Below, in pieces: positions 18,696-26,849 of a stretch of DNA of 64,000 nt. The position numbers and the translations under genes are program-made. The notes below the pieces were generated by a model. That model was not told the origin of the DNA. It saw nothing but the letters and a program-made list of their open reading frames with translations, and searched no databases. Source of the stretch: Roseibium album (GTDB lineage: Bacteria; Pseudomonadota; Alphaproteobacteria; Rhizobiales; Stappiaceae); the NCBI GenBank assembly GCA_001404055.1, contig CXTY01000014.1, positions 186,001 to 250,000 on the forward strand, read 5' to 3'. Positions within the stretch are counted from its first letter, which is position 1. The number at the start of each line of letters is the position of its first letter.

Positions 18696-18910
18696 GAACG
18701 AAATTTTTTGAAACGGCCATAAAAAACCTTATTTTACAACTACTTACAAAAACGGTATTATATTACCACACGAAAGCGTTCCTTTTTTCAACCTTTTCGA
18801 CGTTTAGACACCATGTGACTATGGTCACCAGGGCCACTGTGCCGCTATTCTGCCAACAGAAAAGCTGATTAAACGAATTGACGTTGCAGTTTCAAAGGGA
18901 GGGAATCCAA

Positions 18911-20122
18911 GTGGATCTTTCCGGCCTGATCAGAAACTATCGGAACCCGCTGTTGATCACGGCAGCCGGCACAGCCGCGTTGGTGATCCTCGTCTCTGTG
19001 GCGCTGGATGCACTGATAAACTGGCAAGTACACATTGCCCTTAAAGATAACGCCGAAATCCGCGCACAACACTGGGCAGACAATTTCTTTGAAACAACGC
19101 CTTCGGCCCGCCGTATGGTGGAACGGGGAATTACCACGTCGTCCGAACGCGCTCGAATTGAAACTTCATTTCCACTCGTGGGCGTAATCCGTTTTGAGAT
19201 GTTCAATATGGACGGAATGCAAACGCTCATATCCGATACCGGTGTTCTCGGACCGGCAGAATTGTTCAGTTCTAAAGCCAAGAAAGTTATAGAAACGGGA
19301 GAACCAATCGTACTCATTCATGAGCACCAACACGATGACGACCATGCTGCTCACGTAGAAACTTATGTTGAAGTCTACATACCCGCTGTTCTGCCCTCCG
19401 GCGAGCGCATAGGCGCCCTGGAGACCTATGTGGACGTCAGCGACTTTGAGAAGGCTTTGGGTAAGGTCTTTCAGCGCATCAGCGGCTATCTGATCTTCGG
19501 AACCTTAATCCTTTTGCTGCTCCCTGCCCTTGCCTATGTTTACAGAACCCGCGAAGTGATGCGAAAGGACAAGCGCCTGCTGGAGCTGACCCGTTACGAT
19601 CAATTGACCGGTGCCCAGAACAGAAACAGTATCTCCGATTATCTTCGGCAGCATTTCGAAACGGAAATCACCCGGCCGACCCTTGGCATTCTCTTTATCG
19701 ACGTGGATCACTTCAAACAGGTCAACGACCAGCACGGGCACGCCTGCGGCGACGCCATGCTTCGGCATTTTTCCGACCAGCTCAAGGCAAGCACAAGAAC
19801 CCAGGACGACGTCGTTGGGCGCTATGGTGGTGATGAATTTGTGCTTTTGAGCCGTGGGATCTCCCTTGAGGGCTTTCGCAAGCTTTACGGCCGTGTGTTG
19901 GAAGCTTCAAGAGTGTCCTGTACTTTCGAAAACACCTCCCACCTGACCAGCTTGAGCATCGGCGCCTACCTCGCCTCCTCCGAAGACACGGAAAAAACGG
20001 CTCTCCGTCGGGCCGACCTCGCCCTCTATGCCGCCAAGCACCGCGGCAAGAACCAAGTTGTAGAGTATTCTGAAGATCTGGAGGGACTGTTTGGGCAGGA
20101 CGACACCAAAGCAACTGCCTGA
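18911..20122 (+). CDS. Membrane diguanylate cyclase with periplasmic sensor
   Basis: From GTG 18911 (GGAGG 8 nt upstream; preferred over TTG 18878) the protein has 403 residues. It has a membrane helix (about 10-35), a periplasmic domain (about 36-195), a second helix (about 200-220) and a GGDEF domain (about 235-395). DIDxF-type metal residues (FIDVDHFKQVND) and GGDEF (306-310, GRYGGDEFVLL) are intact, so cyclase activity is expected. The RxxD inhibitory site is shifted by one residue and probably lost. The periplasmic domain has a run HEHQHDDDHAAH (DNA 19318-19356) that could bind a divalent metal. Confidence 0.92.
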   Translation: MDLSGLIRNYRNPLLITAAGTAALVILVSVALDALINWQVHIALKDNAEIRAQHWADNFFETTPSARRMVERGITTSSERARIETSFPLVGVIRFEMFNMDGMQTLISDTGVLGPAELFSSKAKKVIETGEPIVLIHEHQHDDDHAAHVETYVEVYIPAVLPSGERIGALETYVDVSDFEKALGKVFQRISGYLIFGTLILLLLPALAYVYRTREVMRKDKRLLELTRYDQLTGAQNRNSISDYLRQHFETEITRPTLGILFIDVDHFKQVNDQHGHACGDAMLRHFSDQLKASTRTQDDVVGRYGGDEFVLLSRGISLEGFRKLYGRVLEASRVSCTFENTSHLTSLSIGAYLASSEDTEKTALRRADLALYAAKHRGKNQVVEYSEDLEGLFGQDDTKATA

Positions 20123-20141
20123 CACCTATTGCAAAACACTC

Positions 20142-20567
20142 TCACCGTGGCGGTATGGAATATGTTGCGGTTGCATGGGCAACCAGTTCCTCAGCGCCCT
20201 CACCAGCTACCTCACAGTCAACGACGGCAAGCCGTTTGCCGAGTTTCAACAGTCTGCATGTACATAACAAATCGCCGGGCTCCGGCTTGCGCAGGAAGTT
20301 GATGTTGAGATTGGTTGTCACAGCCAAGGCTTCCGGTCCGATATGCGCCAGGATCACCACATAGGCTGCTAGATCAGCCAATGCCATCATGGTTGGCCCC
20401 GACACAGTCCCACCCGGCCGCAAATGCAGCTCATTGGCGCTCAGGCGAACGACTGATTGTCCGGGTGAAACACTGTCTATGGCATAGACCCGACCACCGG
20501 CATGGATCTGCGGGAAAACCTCGTCCAGCATCCCCATGATTTCTTCGCCCGTCATCACCGGCTGCAT
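20142..20567 (-). CDS. PaaI-family hotdog thioesterase
   Basis: About 141 residues form a single hotdog domain with NELHLRPGGTVSGPTMMALADLAAY, the helix and active-site region of PaaI/YigI-type acyl-CoA thioesterases. The ATG at 20567 has AGGGGA at better spacing than the ATG at 20573. The substrate is unknown; family members hydrolyse medium-chain or aromatic acyl-CoA. It is convergent with the diguanylate cyclase gene. Confidence 0.87.
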   Translation of the reverse strand: MQPVMTGEEIMGMLDEVFPQIHAGGRVYAIDSVSPGQSVVRLSANELHLRPGGTVSGPTMMALADLAAYVVILAHIGPEALAVTTNLNINFLRKPEPGDLLCTCRLLKLGKRLAVVDCEVAGEGAEELVAHATATYSIPPR

Positions 20568-20669
20568 CAGCATTCCCCTACATCGTTCACTTTGCGCCGA
20601 TTAACCGGCTTGCTTTTACGTAAACGTCAAAAGCAGTTGAAAGGCAAGCAAAGCTTATAAAGGGCGAAT

Positions 20670-22013
20670 CTATTCCGCAGGCTGGGTCTTTGAAGCGTTG
20701 CGTTTCTCGATCTCATAAATGCCCTTGTCCCAGATCCAGGTGGCCAGGGTACTTAGGCCAATTCCTGTTCGCATTTCGAATTCCTCGAAATGGAACCGGC
20801 TCGCCCGAATTCCCTTCAGAACCAGACCGCTTTTAAGGGCCTTGCGCATGGCGGTCGGACCGCAGAAAAAGACATGAGCACGGGAAAGATCCCCACCGAG
20901 ATCGGATGCAATGCGTTCAGGTGTAAGCCGAACACCCTCTGCGGAGTTGACGATGACCAGCTCCAGATTGCCGACTTGCTCTGCGATCCGTTCAAGGTCA
21001 ACTGCATAGGGAATGTCATCACTTTCCCGGACACAATAGTAGAGTTTGACCGGACCGGCTTCCCGGGTCTTCAGACTTTCTGCAAAAGCTAGGAACGGTG
21101 TAATACCAACGCCTGCGCCTACCCAGACCTGCGGATCGTGGCCCGATGGCATTGAGAAATGGCCAAATGGACCGGACACCGTGGCGTCCACGCCTTCCTT
21201 GAGTTTGCGGCGCAAGCGGCGCGTATAATCACCCAGGTCTTTCACAGAAAACCGCAAGGTCCGCTCTGAATTCGGCGCGCAGCTCAAGGTGAACGGGTGT
21301 TCTTCGGAAAGACCAATTCCCTTGATGGAGAGGAAGGCAAACTGGCCGGCCTTGTGTTTCAGCCCCCTGCCATTCGGTGTCAGTTCAACTTCTGTGAGCC
21401 CACCCAGGTGTTTCACTGAAGAGACCTTGTAGCCATGACCACGCGGTGCCATGGGCCGTAGCAACGCCATCCAGACGTAGCTGACAATGCCGAGCAGACA
21501 GAATGCAGAAACATAGAGACCCAGGGGGTCGGTGTTGGAGAACGGCTTTTCAATGAAGAAGAAGTGAAATGCACCCAGAAAGAAGAAGATGCCAATCAGC
21601 CGATGACTCCATTTCCAAAGATGGTAGGGAATAAACGTGATGACTGATGCCAGTGCCAGAATCAAAAGGCCGTAGAGGCTGACTTCACCTATATCTTCTG
21701 CAATGTCAGAGAGCGCTCCGCCGCGCAGCCCGTCCATTTCAGCATCGATGATGTCGTGCAGGCCAAGAGCGACCATGGCGGTAACACCCAACCATTTGTG
21801 AAGCACGTAGACGCGATCCAATGGACCAAATATCGTTTCCAAACCGGGGGAGCGCGTTGCGATGAACTGGTTGATACCCATGAGGATCAGCGCAGCGGAA
21901 CCAAGATACTGACTGAATACGGCTACCGGGTCCCGTTGTGCGGCAAGGCCCGTATACCAATAGATTGGCAGCAGACAGGCTGCCGCAATCAATATAAGTC
22001 CGAATATCCGCAA
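20670..22013 (-). CDS. Ferric reductase-like transmembrane NAD(P)H oxidoreductase (NOX-like)
   Basis: The 447-residue protein has about six membrane helices (1-210) with two bis-histidine pairs spaced as haem ligands: LHKWLGV...GLHDI (14 apart) and SHRLIGI...GAFHFF (13 apart). A cytosolic ferredoxin-reductase-type module follows, with FAD motif EHPFTLS, nucleotide motif GAGVGITPF and FFCGP. This is the architecture of ferric reductases and NADPH oxidases, moving electrons from NAD(P)H across the membrane to Fe3+ or O2. The acceptor cannot be told from sequence. A quinol-monooxygenase-like gene is divergent, 185 bp away. Confidence 0.88.
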   Translation of the reverse strand: MRIFGLILIAAACLLPIYWYTGLAAQRDPVAVFSQYLGSAALILMGINQFIATRSPGLETIFGPLDRVYVLHKWLGVTAMVALGLHDIIDAEMDGLRGGALSDIAEDIGEVSLYGLLILALASVITFIPYHLWKWSHRLIGIFFFLGAFHFFFIEKPFSNTDPLGLYVSAFCLLGIVSYVWMALLRPMAPRGHGYKVSSVKHLGGLTEVELTPNGRGLKHKAGQFAFLSIKGIGLSEEHPFTLSCAPNSERTLRFSVKDLGDYTRRLRRKLKEGVDATVSGPFGHFSMPSGHDPQVWVGAGVGITPFLAFAESLKTREAGPVKLYYCVRESDDIPYAVDLERIAEQVGNLELVIVNSAEGVRLTPERIASDLGGDLSRAHVFFCGPTAMRKALKSGLVLKGIRASRFHFEEFEMRTGIGLSTLATWIWDKGIYEIEKRNASKTQPAE

Positions 22014-22198
22014 AACCTTCTCCTCAGACAGATCAGCGCCCTACCGCGTCCGCAGGGCAAATTCCGCGTTGACGTAACATCTTGCTGCATAAACTCAATA
22101 AACTTTTGATTGTGCCGCCAAAAATTCGTGTTCGTGTTGCCTGCTGGCATGTATGACTTGAGGCCATACACCTTCCGTTCGAGCAGCAGGATCAATTC

Positions 22199-22495
22199 AT
22201 GATTTTCGTCATCGCCACTATTAAGACCACATCAGAAAACCAACAGACATTTGTCGATGCGGCACGTGCGTGCATAACGGAAACCCGCAAGGAAGCAGGC
22301 TGCATTTCCTACGAATTGCATCAGAGTGTCAGCGATGCCGATACATTCGTTTTCGTCGAACGCTGGGAAAACAGAGAAGCCCTTGAAGCACACTTCAAAG
22401 CCCCGCACCTTGCCAAATGGCGCAATGAAGCGGGTCCCTTGATTGTGGACAAGAAGGTCGAGATCATCGCCCCGGAAACAGTGGACGAGCTGTAA
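22199..22495 (+). CDS. ABM-family putative quinol monooxygenase
   Basis: The 98-residue ferredoxin-like fold protein resembles YgiN: MIFVIATIKT at the first strand, EAGCISYELHQS, FVFVERWENREALEAHFKAPH. Members act on quinols or polyketide aromatics without a cofactor, or have no known activity. It is monocistronic, convergent with bmt, and divergent from the NOX-like gene. The start ATG has AGCAGGA upstream. Confidence 0.88.
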   Translation: MIFVIATIKTTSENQQTFVDAARACITETRKEAGCISYELHQSVSDADTFVFVERWENREALEAHFKAPHLAKWRNEAGPLIVDKKVEIIAPETVDEL

Positions 22496-22554
22496 TACAC
22501 TCAGCGCCCTCTGACAGACTGAAGGACCGCAATCAGAATTGAGCTTTTAAGATG

Positions 22555-22575
22555 AAAAAGGCTCCAACTGGAGCC
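22555..22575 (-). terminator. Rho-independent terminator after bmt
   Basis: GGCTCC and GGAGCC arms (22560-22575) close over a 4-nt loop. Read leftward the hairpin is followed by TTTTT. It lies 30 nt past the bmt stop. Confidence 0.8.
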
Positions 22576-22604
22576 TCTTCTTGATTTGTCTGCAGTAGCA
22601 GATG

Positions 22605-23633
22605 TCAGCCGCGGCGCCTTCCGCGGCGACGGCCTGAACCCGAACTTTCTCCTTCCGCGCGGGCGGTGTCCGCCTCCTTGTTCGGCGGCGAAACCAGCGG
22701 ACCGATTTCCTGCAAAACCTGATCCAGTGTCGGACGATCTCCACCCTGGTGAGCGTCCATCGCGCCCCGCATAGCGGCCAGGTGGACAGGGGACGTGCCG
22801 CAGCAGCCGCCGATGATTCTTGCGCCCGCATCCAGTGCCATATGGGTGTATTTCGCCATCAGGTCAGGCGTACCTGTGTAGACAACTTCATCTCCCTGGA
22901 TCTGCGGAATGCCGCAATTGGCCTTGGCCACGATGATCGCGTCCGGATAGGCCTCCGAAATCTCCATGATCGCAGCCAGCAAATCGGACGCGCCGACGCC
23001 GCAATTTGAGCCAATCGCGACAGGTGTACAGGCGAATTGAGATTGCAGATCTCCCAGACCCTGTGGCGCAAGTCCCATCATTGTCTTGCCCGCGGTGTCG
23101 AAGCTGGCTGTGATCACCAGCGGCAGGCCGAATTCCTGCGCGGCTTCAGCAGCAGCCTTCATTTCTTCGACCGCCGACATGGTTTCAGCCCACAGAATGT
23201 CCGCGCCGCCTTCAACAAGACCAGCCATCTGCTCCTTGAAAGCAGCGACCCCATCTTCATAACTTAATGCTCCGAGAGGCTGAAAAAGCTCACCGGTAGG
23301 TCCAATTGATCCGGCGATCAGAACGTCTCGTTCCACCGTTTCTGCGGTTTCCTGAGCGAGTTTCACACCCGCGATATTCAACTCTTTCACGCGGTCTTGT
23401 GCATTGTGCAGCTTAAGGCGGTGGCGATTGCAGCCGAATGTGTTGGTAAGGATGATATCGGAACCCGCATCAACAAAAGACTGGTGGAGTGCCTTGATTT
23501 TTTCAGGTTCGTCAGTGTTCCAGAGCTCGGGCGCATCGCCCGACACAAGGCCCATGTCAAACAGATTGGTTCCGGTTGCGCCATCCGCAAGGAGCGCCCC
23601 TTTGCGGGCAAGAAGTTCTTCCAACTTGGACAT
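22605..23633 (-). CDS. bmt: Betaine-homocysteine S-methyltransferase
   Basis: This is a Zn-dependent methyltransferase of the homocysteine-binding barrel family. It carries ADGATGTNL at the N-terminus, GSNCGVG and the GGCCGT Zn-cysteine pair. The rhizobial Bmt type moves a methyl group from glycine betaine to homocysteine, yielding dimethylglycine and methionine. The protein has 342 residues, ending in an unusual Arg/Gly tail (SGSGRRRGRRRG). Its neighbour upstream on the same strand is a dimethylglycine/sarcosine-type dehydrogenase, which fits stepwise betaine demethylation. Homocysteine methyltransferases using other methyl donors share the fold. Confidence 0.88.
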   Translation of the reverse strand: MSKLEELLARKGALLADGATGTNLFDMGLVSGDAPELWNTDEPEKIKALHQSFVDAGSDIILTNTFGCNRHRLKLHNAQDRVKELNIAGVKLAQETAETVERDVLIAGSIGPTGELFQPLGALSYEDGVAAFKEQMAGLVEGGADILWAETMSAVEEMKAAAEAAQEFGLPLVITASFDTAGKTMMGLAPQGLGDLQSQFACTPVAIGSNCGVGASDLLAAIMEISEAYPDAIIVAKANCGIPQIQGDEVVYTGTPDLMAKYTHMALDAGARIIGGCCGTSPVHLAAMRGAMDAHQGGDRPTLDQVLQEIGPLVSPPNKEADTARAEGESSGSGRRRGRRRG

Positions 23634-23691
23634 TCAGCAGTCTTTCATCGTTTCAATTTGGCCCATTTGGGCTTTGGATCTGCAATTGCGA

Positions 23692-23719
23692 CCCCGCACG
23701 GAAATCCATGCGGGGTTTT
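23692..23719. terminator. Terminator-like hairpin between the FAD-GcvT gene and bmt
   Basis: CCCCGCA (23692-23698) and TGCGGGG (23709-23715) pair over a 10-nt loop, followed on the plus strand by TTTT. Both flanking genes run leftward, where no T run follows, so it may instead be an mRNA-processing or partial stop element. Confidence 0.4.
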
Positions 23720-23772
23720 AAGTTTCCAATCTTCGGAAAGGTGTATCCCTTTCCTTTGCCAGCAGGACGCTT

Positions 23773-26334
23773 TTAGCTTCTCGGCTTGAGGCTCTCTGGG
23801 TCGTAGAGTGGCGTGTAGCCAACGGCGACCACTTCAACAGGATAGGTTTCAGCGAAATAGTCCACATTCAGCTTGCGACCGACCTGGCAATAGTCCTGCG
23901 GCAAATAGGCAAGCGCAATATTCTTACCGATTGTCGGGCCATAGGCGACAGACGTTGTGTATGAAAGGCGACCAAGACTATCGACAAGCGACTTGCCGGT
24001 TTCAGGGTCCATGACCGGCATGGCACCAACCGGGTAACGCTTGACGCCCTTGGCATCGGTGTTTTCTGTCATCACCAATGTGCAAAGCATGGCAGGCTGA
24101 TGCTCACGTGCCTTGTATTCCACGTGTTTTGCCTTGCCCCGGAAGTCGGCAGCCTTCACCTTTGGACGTGCAAGATTTGCTTCAAGCAAATTGTATTGTG
24201 TCAGCAGATCGGCATTCTGCAAGCGCAGGCTCTTTTCCATGCGGCGCGAGTTGGCGTAAGTCTCAACACCAACAGCCATAACGTCGATTGCGCGTAGCGC
24301 ATCCCAGACAGCCAGACCGTCCTCATATTTCATGTGCAGTTCCCAGCCCTGCTCACCGACATACGAGAGCCGAAGGGCAGTGACGGTCTTGCCGGCAATT
24401 TCAATTTGCCTGATCGCCGCAAAGGGAAAATTCTCTGGATCCAGTGCTGCTGGATCAGAAACGACCTTTTTGAGGTTCTCGCGAGCGTTCGGACCCCAGA
24501 TACCGATAGTGGTATACTGCTCGCTCACGTCAGTAACAGTAACATCATAGCCTTTGTCTTCAGCCACACGCTTTACATACTGGTAGTCGCGTGGTCCTGC
24601 ATCGGCACCATCTATCACACGGCAACGATCTTCCATTCGGATCACAGTCAGATCAGCTCGCACCATGCCTTCATCGTCGAGGAAATGGGTGTAGATGCCT
24701 TTCCCAACCATGTTTTCACCGCCGATCTTGGCGGCACACAGCCATTCCAACAGCTCGACATGGTCGGGGCCCTCGACATCAAACATATAGAAATGCGACA
24801 GGTTGATGATGCCACAATCTTCGCTAAGCGCCAGGTGTTCTGCATTGGAAACACGCCAGAAATGGCGGCTGTCCCACTCGTTTTCACGAACCGGAACACG
24901 GTCGCCGTATTTTTCAAGCAAATGCTCGTTGGCAGCATAACCATGGGCACGCTCCCAGCCGCCGAGTTCCATGAAATACCCGCCAAGCTCAACTTCACGT
25001 TCATAGAATGGTGAGCGTTTGACGCCTCGCCCGGTTTCATAGGGTTCACGCGTGTGGATCGCCGGAAAATAGATCTTCTGGGCAGCTTCGTAACAGCGTC
25101 CTTCGATGAATTCCTCAGTCAACTGATGCTGGTAGAAGCGTGAATAGTCTATTGTCGCGTGGTCGATTTCGGTTCGACCATCGGTGATCCAGTCGGCAAT
25201 CAGCTTGCCGTAACCCGGGCCGTCCTTGACCCAGATGGCGATGCAGTACCAAAGCCCACGCACCTTCTGGCTTTCACCGCAGGAAGGACCACCTGCGGCG
25301 GATACCTGCAGCAGACCGTTGAACGAATGGCTCTCGTTATAACCAAGTTCACCCAGGATCGGTGTCAGTTCCATGGCACGCTCAAGCGGTTCGATAACCT
25401 GTTCCATCTCGAGGTCACGCTGTGAGGGAGAAAGGCGTGCTTGTTCCTTTTCCAGAATATCACGTGGATGGCACATGCGCGGGGTCGTCGGCTCATAGTA
25501 GCCCCATTCTATTTGCCCGCCTTCGGCCGTCTTCGGATCGCCCGTGTCGCGCATGTAGGCCGAATTGCCCTGATCGCGCATGAGCGGATAACCGATATCC
25601 TTTCCGGTGCCTTCAAACTCGTTGTATGGACCAAAGAACGTCAGCGGATGGTCAACCGGCATGACAGGCAGATCTTCTCCAACCATTTCCGCAATCTGCC
25701 GGCCCCAAAGTCCAGCGCAAACGATCACATGGTCGGCCAGGATGGTACCTCGATGGGTAACAACGCCCTTGATTCGACCGCCTTCCACGAGAAGCGACTG
25801 TGCTGGCGTGTTGGCAAAAACCTTAAGTTTGCCGGTCTTTTCACCGGCCTCGACCAACTTGCCCGCAACAGTTTGTGAACGCGGGATAACGAGGCCGGCA
25901 TCGGGATCAAACATGCCGCCCTGTACCATCTCTTCTTCGATCAAGGGGAATTTTGCCTTGATCTCAGCAGGACTGACGAGACGGACATCGGTGCCAAAAG
26001 CCTTGCCCGAAGTTACTTTACGCTTGATTTCTTCCATCCAGGCGTCATCGCCGGTGCGTGCAATTTCAAAACCGCCAACACGTGCGTAATGCCCCATCTT
26101 CTCAAAGAAATCGACGGAGTATTGGGTGGTCCAGCAAGAGAGATAATCGTGACTTGTCGTATAGCAGAAATCAGAAGCATGCGCCGTTGAACCAATGTCG
26201 GTGGGAATCCCGGATTTGTCGATGCCAACGATGTCGTCCCAGCCGCGTTCGATAAGATGATGCGCTACAGAGGCGCCGACAATGCCGCCCAGACCGACGA
26301 TGACGACTTTTGCCCTGTCAGGAAATGCTGACAT
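23773..26334 (-). CDS. FAD-dependent dimethylglycine/sarcosine dehydrogenase-type protein with GcvT domain
   Basis: The 853-residue protein has an N-terminal FAD oxidoreductase (GLGGIVGASVAHHLIERG; GSTAHAS, where the His matches the covalent-FAD position of dimethylglycine and sarcosine dehydrogenases), a linker domain (about 390-450) and a folate-binding GcvT-like aminomethyltransferase half (about 450-850, with YVGEQGWELH and the C-terminal barrel). It likely oxidatively demethylates an N-methylated glycine and passes the one-carbon unit to tetrahydrofolate. Neighbouring Bmt and the MttB homologue support a betaine/methylamine role. Exact substrate is uncertain. Confidence 0.88.
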   Translation of the reverse strand: MSAFPDRAKVVIVGLGGIVGASVAHHLIERGWDDIVGIDKSGIPTDIGSTAHASDFCYTTSHDYLSCWTTQYSVDFFEKMGHYARVGGFEIARTGDDAWMEEIKRKVTSGKAFGTDVRLVSPAEIKAKFPLIEEEMVQGGMFDPDAGLVIPRSQTVAGKLVEAGEKTGKLKVFANTPAQSLLVEGGRIKGVVTHRGTILADHVIVCAGLWGRQIAEMVGEDLPVMPVDHPLTFFGPYNEFEGTGKDIGYPLMRDQGNSAYMRDTGDPKTAEGGQIEWGYYEPTTPRMCHPRDILEKEQARLSPSQRDLEMEQVIEPLERAMELTPILGELGYNESHSFNGLLQVSAAGGPSCGESQKVRGLWYCIAIWVKDGPGYGKLIADWITDGRTEIDHATIDYSRFYQHQLTEEFIEGRCYEAAQKIYFPAIHTREPYETGRGVKRSPFYEREVELGGYFMELGGWERAHGYAANEHLLEKYGDRVPVRENEWDSRHFWRVSNAEHLALSEDCGIINLSHFYMFDVEGPDHVELLEWLCAAKIGGENMVGKGIYTHFLDDEGMVRADLTVIRMEDRCRVIDGADAGPRDYQYVKRVAEDKGYDVTVTDVSEQYTTIGIWGPNARENLKKVVSDPAALDPENFPFAAIRQIEIAGKTVTALRLSYVGEQGWELHMKYEDGLAVWDALRAIDVMAVGVETYANSRRMEKSLRLQNADLLTQYNLLEANLARPKVKAADFRGKAKHVEYKAREHQPAMLCTLVMTENTDAKGVKRYPVGAMPVMDPETGKSLVDSLGRLSYTTSVAYGPTIGKNIALAYLPQDYCQVGRKLNVDYFAETYPVEVVAVGYTPLYDPESLKPRS

Positions 26335-26849
26335 TTATCATTCCTTTTCAATGGATCGGAAGCGAAGTGCCAACATCACGCTCCTTCCTGCTGTGTACAT
26401 CCGTTGCGGAGATTTGAGATCTGACTTCCGGTCGAGCCATCAGGCGGACCAGCAACGGATTTAGATATGTACCGGGCAGTATTGCGACAGAATGCTGAGC
26501 AAAATAGCTTAATTCCGTCATGGGGCATTATCACCACGACACGGCTTATCAAATTACCGCCGCTCAGAAACTTCCGCCTGTTTTTTTGGAGCCTAATTGC
26601 AAATGCTTTGGACATATATAACCCGCCCAGAAGATCAGGTGACTTGGACCAACCCTTGGCGAAACAACCAATGTCTTTTTCCCGCCGCTACCAATATTCG
26701 TTAGTTGGACCCTCATCCATCCATTGAGAGGAGTATTCCGGTTCCTTCATGCCGGAATTGGAGTAGGTTAAGACGCATCTGTACAAAGGCAGCTGGCCAA
26801 GCCGTCTAAGACTAGCAGCACGATAAAAATCCATCTTGGAGCTAACAAA
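26335..26849. other. Divergent intergenic region upstream of the MttB-like gene
   Basis: These 515 bp hold the promoters of the FAD-GcvT gene (leftward) and the MttB-like gene (rightward). The last 130 bp could form structure: ATTCCGG and CCGGAAT pair at 26735-26758, and AGACG (26771-26775) pairs with CGTCT (26803-26807) around a GGC/GCC inner stem. No credible gene is present. Confidence 0.45.

Larger units (their letters stand above)
18579..18910. other. Intergenic region between rplM and the GGDEF gene
   Basis: About 330 bp hold the rplM promoter and leader on the left. The right half (about 18700-18890) is AT-rich and presumably carries the promoter of the diguanylate cyclase; I did not find clear boxes there. 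Confidence 0.5.
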
